This document shows, piece by piece, positions 24,498 to 32,484 of a stretch of DNA of 56,851 nucleotides. The stretch lies in the NCBI GenBank assembly GCA_015063545.1, contig SVTX01000010.1, forward strand, positions 1 through 56,851, in the 5' to 3' direction. The DNA is from Oscillospiraceae bacterium (GTDB lineage: Bacteria; Bacillota; Clostridia; Oscillospirales; CAG-272). How positions within the stretch are numbered: the stretch's first letter is position 1; each line of letters begins with the position of its first letter. The notes below the pieces were generated by a model. The model made no database searches and was not told the DNA's origin. It saw nothing but the letters and a program-made list of their open reading frames with translations. The position numbers were made by a program, and so were the translations under genes.

Positions 24498-25262
24498 AAT
24501 AATTCCCCCTTTTTGTTGGTATAGAGAGTGTTGACAAAACCAAAACGCTTTATACAAAAAAGCCCCGCAAAATAAATTTGCGAAGCCTTTTATGAATTTT
24601 ATCATCCCTTGTCCTATCCTTCCCTGCCTTGAGCTTTTTTCTGTTGCATAAGCTCTTAATAAACACAAACGCTTTATAAAATTCTAAAAACAGAATAAAG
24701 TTGCCGCTGAAAATTTCTTTTCCCAGCGGCGTTTGTGTCAGGCTATTTTAAATTGTCAAGCTATCTGCGTGATTACAAGATGCGCAGATACGGCGCGATA
24801 TGTCGTTTTTTGACGAACAGATACTGACTAATTTCGTCGACGATTTTGCTTAAAGTAAGACCTGCGCAATGTCTTTTTCATATAGTTCCCCTATCCTTGG
24901 ATAGCGATTTTATAATTTTATACTTTAATTTTGAGGATTCGCTACACAACTTCAATAAATGCCTTGATTTATTTATAAAAAGTGATATAATAATAACAAC
25001 GATACACCTACTTAATATAAAAAAGAGCTTTTTTGTTTACCGGAGCGAGTACTGTTCCCTTTTTCGGCTTTCTACATAATGAATTTGATAAAAATGAAAA
25101 TTCCACCTATAGAGAGCAGATTAGTTCTGTCGTATTCAAATTTATTCAGCGACTCGGGGTTTGCGTTTTTGTGCGTGGCTTCGGTTACGCACTTTTTTAT
25201 TTCAGGGTACTTCATGGCAATATTGCATAAATTTTAATGTATCAGATATGGAGAAAAACATT
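24498..25262. other. Intergenic region with hairpins and a possible small transcription unit
   Basis: Contents: a wobble-rich hairpin with T-runs at 24556-24592; GCCGCTG / CAGCGGC at 24703-24730; TATCTGCG / CGCAGATA at 24762-24790, like the repeats at 19410; a promoter-like TTGATT-16-TATAAT at 24964-24991; and a terminator GTGCGT..ACGCAC plus TTTTTT at 25171-25198. The promoter and terminator enclose about 200 bases with no good gene, so a small RNA is possible. Some short reading frames here look like decayed coding sequence. Confidence 0.4.
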
Positions 25263-25757
25263 ATGAAAATGAACAAATTAGACAAAAGCGTACTTAAATT
25301 ATGGTACATTCGAGCGGCAATCGGTGCTTTGGCACTTTTGGGAGTCGCGGTCGGCGTATTAGTAATTCTGCTTGCGACCGAAGCACCGAGTAATGTGATG
25401 CTCGCCGTTTCTTTAAGCGCGGGAATACCCGTTATTTTGCTTCTTTGCATCACTTTGATAATGCCCGCTCTACGCTATAAAATGTACTCTTGGGGTTATG
25501 ACGACAAAAGAATTGTTGTAAAGCAAGGCGTGATATTCAGACAGAGAGTGGTTATCCCTGTTTGTCAGATTCAAGACCTTCACAGAACACAAGGTCCGAT
25601 TATGATGATGTTAAAGCTTAGCGGCGTAACCATTTCCACCGCAGGCTCGAACTTCGATATTTCCACCCTTACCACCAATGAGGCGGATCGTCTGATCGAT
25701 GCGCTTGAGCAAAACCTTGAAATAAGAGTCGAGGAGCTGAAAGATGAAGAGATTTGA
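25263..25757 (+). CDS. PH-domain (bPH2) membrane protein, YdbS-like
   Basis: 164 residues. Two membrane helices (about 14-36 and 45-67) precede a bacterial PH domain: YSWGYDDKRIVVKQGVIFRQRVVIPVCQIQDLHRTQGPIMM... This is the YdbS pattern. The start at 25263 has GGAG nine bases before it. It overlaps the next gene by 14 bases, so the pair is translated together. YdbS/YdbT-type proteins are linked to envelope-stress resistance in Bacillus; the molecular role is not clear. Confidence 0.85.
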   Translation: MKMNKLDKSVLKLWYIRAAIGALALLGVAVGVLVILLATEAPSNVMLAVSLSAGIPVILLLCITLIMPALRYKMYSWGYDDKRIVVKQGVIFRQRVVIPVCQIQDLHRTQGPIMMMLKLSGVTISTAGSNFDISTLTTNEADRLIDALEQNLEIRVEELKDEEI

Positions 25758-27273
25758 CAAAGGATATATCTATTCAGGTTTATTGACGGACTTCTTCTAC
25801 AGCGTCTTCTTGGTTTTTATTCTTCTTAAAGACTTTTTTCTTGATGAGGAATCAGCTTCCGAGGATATTGCCACGGCAGCCCCCTTTTTCGCAATTGGAT
25901 TTATTGTCATCTATTTATGTTTTGTTGTCTACAGAATCATGTATTACAAAACTTCAGGCTATGAACTGACAGACAAGGAGATAAAATGCAATAGGGGCGT
26001 GCTTTTTAGAAAACGCTCGGTACTCGATTACAAAAAAGTACACGCCATCAATAAGAAACAAAATATTATTCAAAGGATCTTCGGAATCGCCGTTTTAACG
26101 GTAGACAGCGGCTCCGCCAATACCTCACACCAAGCGGAAATTACGATCATCGAAAAGAATGCGGTCGTAGACTCTCTGCTCGACGAATTGAATTCGCTGA
26201 AAGAAAGCGGTGTCAGGAGCGATGCGAGTGCGCAACAGGCAGAAGAAGTACTTCTATCCGATAAAGATAGTATGTACCATTTTACCTCCGGCAAGAAAAT
26301 GCTGTATACACTCATCAATATTGCTTCCACTGCCTTCTTCACCGCGTTGTTTGCGGTATTATCTATTATCGTCATCGGTCTTGGTAAGGGAATGTTGCAG
26401 CTTGACTTTCTAGGCACGTGGGGGCAGTATTTCCTCTATGCTATTTTGATCACGGCAGGAGCAATACTACTGTTCTCGATATTCTCCTTTATCGGAAGCA
26501 TTGTTCATTCCTTCGTTGGTTATTACGATTTCACCGTCACAAAGCGTGATAACAATATTCAGATATCCTACGGACTTTTGGAAAAGCACACAAATACCTT
26601 CAGCTACGATCGAATCAAAGCGGTAAAAATATCGCAAGGACTTGTTCAAAGAATTCTTGGCTTCGCCTCCATCAAACTTGAGGTAATCGGTTATACTGTA
26701 AGTAGCGGTGATAGTGATAATAATGCCGGTCTTGGCATACTCATCCCGTTCTGCAAATACGATGAGATCGACGAAATACTCGGCAAGGTTTTGCCCGATT
26801 ATATTCCGACCGAAAAGAAAACGAAATCAGTATCCATTTTCCCGTTCATGTCTTGGTTCCTTCTGATATTTGGTATCACAGTAGGCATTATATTGACAGG
26901 AACTGTTGCTGTTATGAAATTATTAGATGCGCCTGCTACTGCTTTATATACAGTTACATTTGTAACTTTAGGCTTGACTGCTATCGTGATTTTAATAAAA
27001 CTCGCAAGTGCAATCCTCGCATATCATACCAACGGTCTTGCCGTTGAAAACGGGAAGATAACCGCATATAGCGGCAGCTTCAACAAAAATATTACAGTGT
27101 TTATGGCTAAGCACCTCGTTGCTGTAGAAACCGTAACCACTCCTCTTCGCAAGAAGCGGGGGATCTCAAGCCTCGTAATGCACCTTAAAACCAATGAATC
27201 ATCCAATGAAGTAAAGGTTCATATCCAAAAAGATACGCTTTCCGATGAACTGGAAAAAATGTTGATGTTATGA
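25744..27273 (+). CDS. PH-domain (bPH2) membrane protein, YdbT-like
   Basis: 509 residues: pairs of membrane helices alternate with three PH-like domains. The first contains YELTDKEIKCNRGVLFRKRS, the second DFTVTKRDNNIQISYGLLEK, the third HTNGLAVENGKITAYSGSFN. This is the YdbT architecture and it overlaps the YdbS-like gene. The two proteins probably act as a membrane complex. Confidence 0.85.
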   Translation: MKRFDKGYIYSGLLTDFFYSVFLVFILLKDFFLDEESASEDIATAAPFFAIGFIVIYLCFVVYRIMYYKTSGYELTDKEIKCNRGVLFRKRSVLDYKKVHAINKKQNIIQRIFGIAVLTVDSGSANTSHQAEITIIEKNAVVDSLLDELNSLKESGVRSDASAQQAEEVLLSDKDSMYHFTSGKKMLYTLINIASTAFFTALFAVLSIIVIGLGKGMLQLDFLGTWGQYFLYAILITAGAILLFSIFSFIGSIVHSFVGYYDFTVTKRDNNIQISYGLLEKHTNTFSYDRIKAVKISQGLVQRILGFASIKLEVIGYTVSSGDSDNNAGLGILIPFCKYDEIDEILGKVLPDYIPTEKKTKSVSIFPFMSWFLLIFGITVGIILTGTVAVMKLLDAPATALYTVTFVTLGLTAIVILIKLASAILAYHTNGLAVENGKITAYSGSFNKNITVFMAKHLVAVETVTTPLRKKRGISSLVMHLKTNESSNEVKVHIQKDTLSDELEKMLML

Positions 27274-27379
27274 CTTTTGCTTTCACAAACGCCCTTGTTC
27301 CATTACGGAGCAAGGGCGTTTCGTCTAAGTAATTGAAATACATAAAATATGATATAATGGCAAAAAAGCAAAATACGAC

Positions 27380-27756
27380 ATATCAAAAGGTCGACCTCCC
27401 GACCGCCGACACCAAAAAAGAGAGGCATCCGTCTGGATGCCTCAACGAGTCGGGGTCAGAACACTCACATCAACTGCGTTGATGTAGTCGGTTCGCCCCT
27501 ACGACCGCCGACACCAAAAAATAGAGGCATCCGTCTGGATGCCTCAACGAGTCGGGGTCTGAACACTCACATCAACTGCGTTGATGTAGTCGGTTCGCCC
27601 CTACGACCGCCGACACCAAAAAAGAGAGGCATCCGTCTGGATGCCTCAACGAGTCGGGGTCAGAACACTCACATCAACTGCGTTGATGTAGTCGGTTCGC
27701 CCCTACGACCGCCGACACCAAAAAATAGAGGCATCCGTCTGGATGCCTCTCTTTTT
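27380..27756. repeat. Tandem 102-bp repeats carrying terminator and T-arm-mimic hairpins
   Basis: Units start at 27401, 27503, 27605 and 27707 (the last partial, running into the tRNA-Leu 3' end). Each unit has GAGGCATCC / GGATGCCTC plus a T-run on the minus strand (a Rho-independent terminator), then GGGGTC(A/T)GAAC, an inner hairpin ACATCAAC / GTTGATGT and GGTTCGCCCC. Units 1 and 3 share AAAAAAGAGAGG and GTCAGAAC. Units 2 and 4 share AAAAAATAGAGG; unit 2 reads GTCTGAAC. A two-unit block therefore seems to have duplicated. The GGTTCG...GACCGCCGACACC end resembles the tRNA-Leu T-arm and acceptor end, inverted. A partial copy precedes unit 1. No gene is present. Confidence 0.85.
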
Positions 27757-27843
27757 TGGTGCCGGTGGTCGGGGTCGAACCGACACGGTATCGCTACCAC
27801 TGGATTTTGAGTCCAGCACGTCTGCCAATTCCATCACACCGGC
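27757..27843 (-). tRNA. tRNA-Leu (anticodon CAA)
   Basis: 87 bases on the minus strand, starting GCCGGTGTGATGGAATTGG and ending GACCACCGGCACCA with CCA encoded. The acceptor stem is GCCGGTG / CACCGGC. The anticodon stem-loop is CTGGA-CTCAAAA-TCCAG, giving CAA. A long variable arm of class II type is present (TGGTAGCGATACCG), and the T-arm is GTCGG-TTCGACC-CCGAC. The terminator hairpin at 27728-27749 follows. Confidence 0.95.
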
Positions 27844-27876
27844 GTATGAATCAATCGCGCCAATTCACACTCAATG

Positions 27877-27905
27877 AGTATATCATAAATATACATACAA
27901 GTCAA
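27877..27905 (-). promoter_or_regulatory. Promoter of tRNA-Leu
   Basis: Minus strand: TTGACT (27905-27900), 17-base spacer, TATACT (27882-27877), 34 bases before the mature 5' end. Confidence 0.85.
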
Positions 27906-27939
27906 TAGCTTTTTGAAACTTTTTTCGGGTTTTTGAAAG

Positions 27940-28440
27940 TCACCCCGCGTTTTCTATGCTATTGATTATAAACTGCTCGACTTCTGTTATCGGTATCTCA
28001 AAAACCGCGGCAAACTCACTGTAAAGTCCGTGCTTGGCTCTTTTTTCGTAATCCGCATCCGTCTCGCTTATACGCTTTTTGACTTTGGCAAGCTCCTCAC
28101 GTCTGACATAAACTGTCTTTATGATGCTCACGTAATCCTCAAGCTTATATCCCCCCAAAGCGGATTTATAAACTTCCCTTCTGTTGCGCTCGTTTCCAAC
28201 AACCAAGGGCTGTATCGAGGGGATCTTCGCAATTATCTCATGTGCTTGATCTTGGGTTATTATTCCTCTGACCTTGTCGTTATCTACCGGTGTAACTATA
28301 ACGTTACATTCGGGCTCATACATGGGCACAAGAACATAAAAAAGTCGCTCGTCCGTCTTATCAACGGGCGAATTGGAAATTTCTCTGACAGTGTAAACTC
28401 CCTGATACTCATATATCACTCGATCACCGATATTAAACAT
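27940..28440 (-). CDS. CarD/CdnL-family transcription regulator
   Basis: 166 residues. The N-terminal RNA polymerase-interacting (Tudor-like) domain begins MFNIGDRVIYEYQGVYTVRE; CarD_TRCF-type residues follow (YVLVPMYEPECNVIVTPVDN). The C-terminal half is helical (EELAKVKKRISETDADYEKR). CarD-like proteins stabilise promoter opening with RNA polymerase. It is monocistronic, between tRNA-Leu and the divergent cotJ operon. Confidence 0.88.
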   Translation of the reverse strand: MFNIGDRVIYEYQGVYTVREISNSPVDKTDERLFYVLVPMYEPECNVIVTPVDNDKVRGIITQDQAHEIIAKIPSIQPLVVGNERNRREVYKSALGGYKLEDYVSIIKTVYVRREELAKVKKRISETDADYEKRAKHGLYSEFAAVFEIPITEVEQFIINSIENAG

Positions 28441-28654
28441 TGCGCGCCTCCTCTATTCATGTGTTTTGCGGCATGAATTTAGGTTGAAAAAGATACCTGT
28501 ATACATTATAACATATATTATTAAAAAATGTAATAGTCAAACTGTACAAAATATTTTCACTTTATCTTAGCAAAGTGTCCTTAGAGTGACGCTTTTCGAC
28601 AAAATATCATATATTTATATTGGGGCAACCCAAAACACGAAAGGAGAAACTCAC

Positions 28655-28996
28655 ATGAATTATAACAACGGCGGACAGTACGGCGCGCCGCGCCGCAGAT
28701 CCCCGCAAGCTATGCACTATGGCAGAGCGCCATTTGAAACACTTCATTCGCGCTCTGACTTTTCACCATCCGAGCATAACAAAGACATTCCTACCCTATC
28801 AAATCAGCAGCACCACGAACACAGCCACACCACCTGGGGATTGAGCAATCACCCTCTTGCAATGGTATACGCTCCGCTTCAAGCGTTCTCAGGTCTTTAC
28901 GACGAGGATACCGCCCTGTCGCGCGGCACACTTTTCTCGGCTCTTGACCTCCCCTTTGAGGCTCACAAATGCAACGGAAAGGACAGGTGTTGCTAA
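28655..28996 (+). CDS. cotJA: Spore coat-associated protein CotJA
   Basis: 113 residues. The conserved CotJA region is at the C-terminal half: LAMVYAPLQAFSGLYDEDTA and LSRGTLFSALDLPFEA. The N-terminal extension (Arg/Ser/His-rich, about 1-65) is longer than in Bacillus CotJA. AAAGGAG eight bases before ATG 28655 decides the start. It is the first gene of cotJABC, expressed in the mother cell in Bacillus; a weak CATATATT -10-like sequence upstream could be a SigE site, but this is not firm. Confidence 0.9.
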   Translation: MNYNNGGQYGAPRRRSPQAMHYGRAPFETLHSRSDFSPSEHNKDIPTLSNQQHHEHSHTTWGLSNHPLAMVYAPLQAFSGLYDEDTALSRGTLFSALDLPFEAHKCNGKDRCC

Positions 28997-28997
28997 T

Positions 28998-29264
28998 ATG
29001 ATGAACAATCACAAGAACATGACCTCACAGCTCGCAAAGAGCATACAAAAAATTGACTTTGCGCTTGCAGAAACAATACTTTATCTCGACGTATATCCGC
29101 ATTCCAAGGAAGCATTGAACTATTATCACAAGCTTCTCTCCGCGCGCGAAAAGCTCATCGAGCAATATCAAGCCCATTCCCCGATCACAGCTGCCGGCAA
29201 CACAAGCACGGAAAGCTGGGACTGGATAAAATCCCCTTGGCCGTGGCACTACGACGCAAACTGA
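28998..29264 (+). CDS. cotJB: Spore coat protein CotJB
   Basis: 88 residues. The family core is SIQKIDFALAETILYLDVYP, HSKEALNYYHKLLSAREKLI. The ending WDWIKSPWPWHYDAN is also typical. The start ATG is one base after the cotJA stop, so the genes are coupled. CotJB is needed with CotJC for inner coat assembly in Bacillus. Confidence 0.9.
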   Translation: MMNNHKNMTSQLAKSIQKIDFALAETILYLDVYPHSKEALNYYHKLLSAREKLIEQYQAHSPITAAGNTSTESWDWIKSPWPWHYDAN

Positions 29265-29284
29265 TGAAAGGAGAACCATAGAAC

Positions 29285-29478
29285 ATGTGGACATACGAGA
29301 AAAAATTACAATTCCCTGTTAAGATCAAAAATCCCAACCCCACACTTGCCAACATCATAGTATCCCAGCTTGGCGGTCCCGACGGTGAGCTTGCCGCTTC
29401 CATGCGATACCTCAACCAAAGATATGCTATGCCCTATAACGAGGTAGTGGGCATACTTACCGACGTCGGCACTGGCGT
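29285..29478 (+). pseudogene. cotJC: cotJC 5' fragment (manganese catalase-like coat protein) interrupted by an integrated element
   Basis: MWTYEKKLQFPVKIKNPNPT, then LGGPDGELAASMRYLNQRYA and GILTDVGT match the first about 65 residues of CotJC. In intact proteins the next residues are EELAHLEM, which carry metal ligands; here the frame runs instead into G-V-P-S-M and stops at 29506. The break coincides with the end of a large serine recombinase gene on the opposite strand. AAAGGAG precedes ATG 29285. The remaining about 120 codons are not in the window. The split may be repaired by excision in the mother cell. Confidence 0.88.
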
Positions 29479-31125
29479 ACCGTCTATGTTCCACATTGTA
29501 TTTTGAAGATCTAAATCTTCATGTTTTAATGCTTTTTTTAATGTATAGCTCCATTTATGTGGTATCATTTTTAGATACACATCTATATTGTCTTTATCAT
29601 TAACAACAATTTTGTCTGTCAGACCTCCATAAAACACCTCATCATACTCTATACCATTAATAATATCTTTTAGCGCAGAAGATATTTCTTCTATAACTTC
29701 TAAATTGTTCTCTTGCCCATATTCTCTTTCATTGATTAAATTAATTCTTTCTTTCAAATTCATTATTTCATCATCATACTTTTCGCGTATGTTTCTAAAC
29801 TCTTCCTTAGTTATATCTCCGGATACATATATATCTAACAGTTTTGCCTGTTTGCTTTCGTATTCATTTAATTTTTGTATTATCTCATCTTTGCTGCATG
29901 AAGCTGTGTTAGTATTTAAAACATACTTGATAGCAGAAACAAGTTGCTCTACTATCTTTTCTTTGGAAAAATTTAATTGTTTAATGACCAGATTCATTAT
30001 GTGTACAATATCTTCATTGCGTATTCCTAATCCTCGACACCCAACTTCATTTCCAGCTTTATCAATATGCGGACTTCCATGAGTGGCTGCTTCATAGCAC
30101 CGCCAAGATTTGTAGCGACTACCGTCACTTCTTGTTTTGTATCTTGCAACAAAACTCGCTCCACAACAACCACACTTTATTTTCCCCGAAAAGGGATATC
30201 TGTTGCTATATTTCTCTTTACCTTTCAATTGATCGGATCTTTCATCGAGAATTTTATTAGCCCTGTCAAACATTTCCCTGGAAATTATTGCTTCATGGTG
30301 ATCTTTTATAATTACAAATTCTTCCTCGCCCCGATTGTACTTTTTTTCATGTGACAAGAAATCAGGCGTTATTGTCTTTTTTTGAACTAAATCTCCACAA
30401 TATTTTTCATTTCGTATTACTCTTAGAATAACCGTGTTGGACCATCGTTTAATATGCATTGGGTAAATTCCTTCTTCAAGCAACTCGCGTGCAATAACAT
30501 GTGTGCCTTTGTGCTCATTCACAAATTTGTGGAATATCAAGCGCACAATTCTTGCTCCATCGGGATTCACATACATTTTTCCATCCTTAACATCGTACCC
30601 CAGCATGCTACGGCCAAAAACTACGCCTTGTTCCATCTGTCGTTTTTGCCCCCACTTCACCCTATCCGATGTTTTACGGCTCTCTTCTTGAGCTATAGAC
30701 GACATGATTGCAAGCCTCAGTTCCGAGTCGCCATCCAGTGTATTTATGTTATCATTCATAAAAATAACACCTACACCATTCTTTTTCAACTCTCTTGTGT
30801 AGTATATGCTATCCAATGTATTCCTGGCAAACCTCGATATTTCTTTAGTCACAATTAAATCAAAACAGTGACTTTTAGCTAAGGTTATCATCCTGTTAAA
30901 TTCTACTCTCTTTTTTGTGTTTGTGCCGGTTATACCTTCATCAGCAAAAACCTCATATAGTTCCCAGTCTGGATGATTTGCAATATACTGACTAAAATAC
31001 CTTTGTTGGCTTGCAAAAGAGTTCGCTTGATCATCGTCATCTGTTGAAACACGGCAATATGCCGCCACTTTTTTCTTGGAATTGGTCACTTTTCTTTCTT
31101 GATTCAAACGCTCGTATTTGTTCAT
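29434..31125 (-). CDS. Large serine recombinase (site-specific integrase)
   Basis: About 563 residues. Resolvase domain with catalytic Ser in AAYCRVSTDDDDQANSFASQ, the conserved TKEISRFARNTLD, then the recombinase domain (GRSMLGYDVKDGKMYVNPDG), a zinc ribbon starting SGKIKCGCCGASF, and a C-terminal coiled coil (about 425-500). AAGGAG eight bases before ATG 31125 sets the start. The last about 20 codons run across the attachment site into antisense cotJC, so the C-terminus depends on where the element sits. Such enzymes integrate and excise phages and conjugative elements, including sporulation-gene elements. Confidence 0.95.
   Translation of the reverse strand: MNKYERLNQERKVTNSKKKVAAYCRVSTDDDDQANSFASQQRYFSQYIANHPDWELYEVFADEGITGTNTKKRVEFNRMITLAKSHCFDLIVTKEISRFARNTLDSIYYTRELKKNGVGVIFMNDNINTLDGDSELRLAIMSSIAQEESRKTSDRVKWGQKRQMEQGVVFGRSMLGYDVKDGKMYVNPDGARIVRLIFHKFVNEHKGTHVIARELLEEGIYPMHIKRWSNTVILRVIRNEKYCGDLVQKKTITPDFLSHEKKYNRGEEEFVIIKDHHEAIISREMFDRANKILDERSDQLKGKEKYSNRYPFSGKIKCGCCGASFVARYKTRSDGSRYKSWRCYEAATHGSPHIDKAGNEVGCRGLGIRNEDIVHIMNLVIKQLNFSKEKIVEQLVSAIKYVLNTNTASCSKDEIIQKLNEYESKQAKLLDIYVSGDITKEEFRNIREKYDDEIMNLKERINLINEREYGQENNLEVIEEISSALKDIINGIEYDEVFYGGLTDKIVVNDKDNIDVYLKMIPHKWSYTLKKALKHEDLDLQNTMWNIDGTPVPTSVSMPTTSL
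29464..29478. other. Putative attachment site (attL) of the element in cotJC
   Basis: Homology to CotJC ends in the codons for D-V-G-T (GACGTCGGCACTGG). The crossover of the serine recombinase is inferred to lie in or near GGCACTG. The partner site is not in the window, so the exact core cannot be fixed. Confidence 0.5.
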
Positions 31126-31167
31126 ATACACATCTCCTTCTTGCGTAAGTTCAGTATAACAATATCA

Positions 31168-31389
31168 CTAAACATCGAATTTGTCAAAGCTACAACTATG
31201 TTGTATATGACTGTTCAATTGTCTTTCTAAATAATCAACACAATCAAGCATTTGTTGATGTGTTATCAGGTTTCTTTTTTTCAGTGATACGAGCAATGCC
31301 TTTTGAATTTCCATATTGATTTTTTCGTCATTATTCAGCACAAAATTCACATCCCCTGCATCAGCACACACAAAATCCCTATGTTTCAT
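31168..31389 (-). CDS. Small conserved protein upstream of the recombinase (SHOCT-like C-terminus)
   Basis: 73 residues, MKHRDFVCADAGDVNFVLNN then INMEIQKALLVSLKKRNLIT, HQQMLDCVDYLERQL. The second half resembles SHOCT-type short helical segments often found beside recombinases in conjugative elements. It lies 42 bases before the recombinase start on the same strand. Function is unknown. Confidence 0.65.
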   Translation of the reverse strand: MKHRDFVCADAGDVNFVLNNDEKINMEIQKALLVSLKKRNLITHQQMLDCVDYLERQLNSHIQHSCSFDKFDV

Positions 31390-31634
31390 AAAACGGCCTT
31401 ATCTCCTTTCACTATAATTTTATGTGCCATCACTTTAAAAGTTTATTTATCAAACGACCGACTGCTACTCGGTTCCATAGGAATCTCACCTCCCCCGGGT
31501 ACTCCGCAGGCTGCGCCTTTCGGCTACAGAAGTATCAATATCACTCGTGCTTGTCATCGCCACATCAAATGCAATTTGATTATTTTCTATATAAGTTTTA
31601 TCGCTCGTTTTCATAAAGAAAAGTCATGGCGCAC
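31390..31634. other. Non-coding stretch between the recombinase module and the virB4 fragment
   Basis: On the minus strand it begins GTGCGCC directly after the virB4 fragment and contains several potential short stems (GCCGAAAGGC, GCAGCCTGC, ACCGA..TCGGT). A structured RNA or a decayed group II intron 5' part is conceivable but not shown. No gene is seen. Confidence 0.3.
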
Positions 31635-31778
31635 CTATAGGATCGGCTTAGACCACTTATTTTTCCCAACAAGAAAAATACCATCTTCAAAAACCTCGTA
31701 TATAGGTATTGCTTCTTCTACAGTTGTAGGCACGTTGCTGTTCTCATGCTTATTTTTTGATATATTTAAGATTCCCAT
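31635..31778 (-). pseudogene. virB4/traE-type conjugation ATPase, 47-codon 5' fragment
   Basis: MGILNISKNKHENSNVPTTV, then EEAIPIYEVFEDGIFLVGKN. This resembles the opening of VirB4-family ATPases of Gram-positive conjugative elements, which normally follow prgI. The start has AAGGATAAAA before it and lies nine bases after the prgI stop. The frame ends at TAG 31637 where an intact gene would continue for hundreds of codons, so only the 5' end survives. Confidence 0.65.
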
Positions 31779-31786
31779 TTTTATCC

Positions 31787-32089
31787 TTACCCTTCATTGC
31801 CCGTAAATACCAAATATTTGGGCATTTTTATCGTAGATTGAAACCATGCTTTTACTATTTGCTCCGCGTTCATGCCATTATATTTCACAAAACCAAGTGC
31901 AGCAAATGGCACTGCTCCAAGCACACAAATCCATGAAAGAATTTCCTTGTGTAAATGCGACCTGAAGGCAAAGTAAATTCCAACCGCAACACCGCATGCC
32001 AAAACAGAGAAAATGGCCTGCCGTACCGACAAGCCAAAAAACATAGTTTCGTTATACTCTTTAATTTCTTTGTTTATTTTTATTTCCAT
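31787..32089 (-). CDS. PrgI family conjugation protein
   Basis: 100 residues: a short N-terminal cytoplasmic stretch (MEIKINKEIKEYNETMFFGL) followed by two membrane helices and a soluble tail, as in PrgI proteins of type IV secretion in Tn1549/Tn916-like elements. TTTTGGAGGACAA precedes the start. It is followed by the virB4 fragment, the normal gene order. No other transfer genes are present, so it is probably a relic of a conjugative element. Confidence 0.8.
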   Translation of the reverse strand: MEIKINKEIKEYNETMFFGLSVRQAIFSVLACGVAVGIYFAFRSHLHKEILSWICVLGAVPFAALGFVKYNGMNAEQIVKAWFQSTIKMPKYLVFTGNEG

Positions 32090-32144
32090 TTGTCCTCCAA
32101 AATGAAAAGGTGACGTAAAGCCACGTCACCTTTTGTGCTGTATT

Positions 32145-32456
32145 TCATCTTACCAAAATTCCCGACTTTTCAGGGAAGGTAGGATCATTTCGCGTCAATG
32201 CAAGAAGTCTGCAAGCTGCACCCTCGGGATGATTTCTTCCTGCTTCCCACGCTTCAATAGTCTTCACAGAAACACCCATATATTTTGCAAACAATACTTG
32301 GGTAAGTCCTGTATTTGTCCGAATTTGCTTGATATCACTCGGGGAAAAAGTATCCACCGGTGCTATACTCAAGGTTGTAGTTTTGGCTTTTAATGTTCCT
32401 TTTTCATAAGCAATAGCTTGCTCTATGCCCGTTTTGATATCATCAAAAACACCCAT
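32145..32456 (-). CDS. HigA-type antitoxin with helix-turn-helix
   Basis: 103 residues. MGVFDDIKTGIEQAIAYEKG, then a helix-turn-helix: DIKQIRTNTGLTQVLFAKYM-GVSVKTIEAWEAGR. AAGGGAGAATAAAC precedes ATG 32456, which is preferred over an upstream ATG. It lies 28 bases downstream of the RelE-like toxin gene. The toxin-first order is the HigBA type; the antitoxin should neutralise the toxin and repress the shared promoter. Confidence 0.85.
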   Translation of the reverse strand: MGVFDDIKTGIEQAIAYEKGTLKAKTTTLSIAPVDTFSPSDIKQIRTNTGLTQVLFAKYMGVSVKTIEAWEAGRNHPEGAACRLLALTRNDPTFPEKSGILVR

Positions 32457-32484
32457 GTTTATTCTCCCTTCTAACATTTATTTT

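Noticed and set aside
24846-25079. 77-codon reading frame in the AT-rich gap
   Set aside because: No ribosome binding site, very low complexity and no domain; it also overlaps a promoter-like sequence.
27401-27756. CRISPR array
   Set aside because: The 102-bp repeats are contiguous with no unique spacers, and no cas genes are present.
22472-27756. Integron attC sites
   Set aside because: The elements are palindromic, but GGTTCGA does not fit the GTTRRRY core, there are no cassettes, and no tyrosine integron integrase is present.
31390-31634. Group II intron
   Set aside because: A GTGCGCC start is suggestive, but no domain V and no reverse transcriptase are present, so it is kept only as an unexplained stretch.
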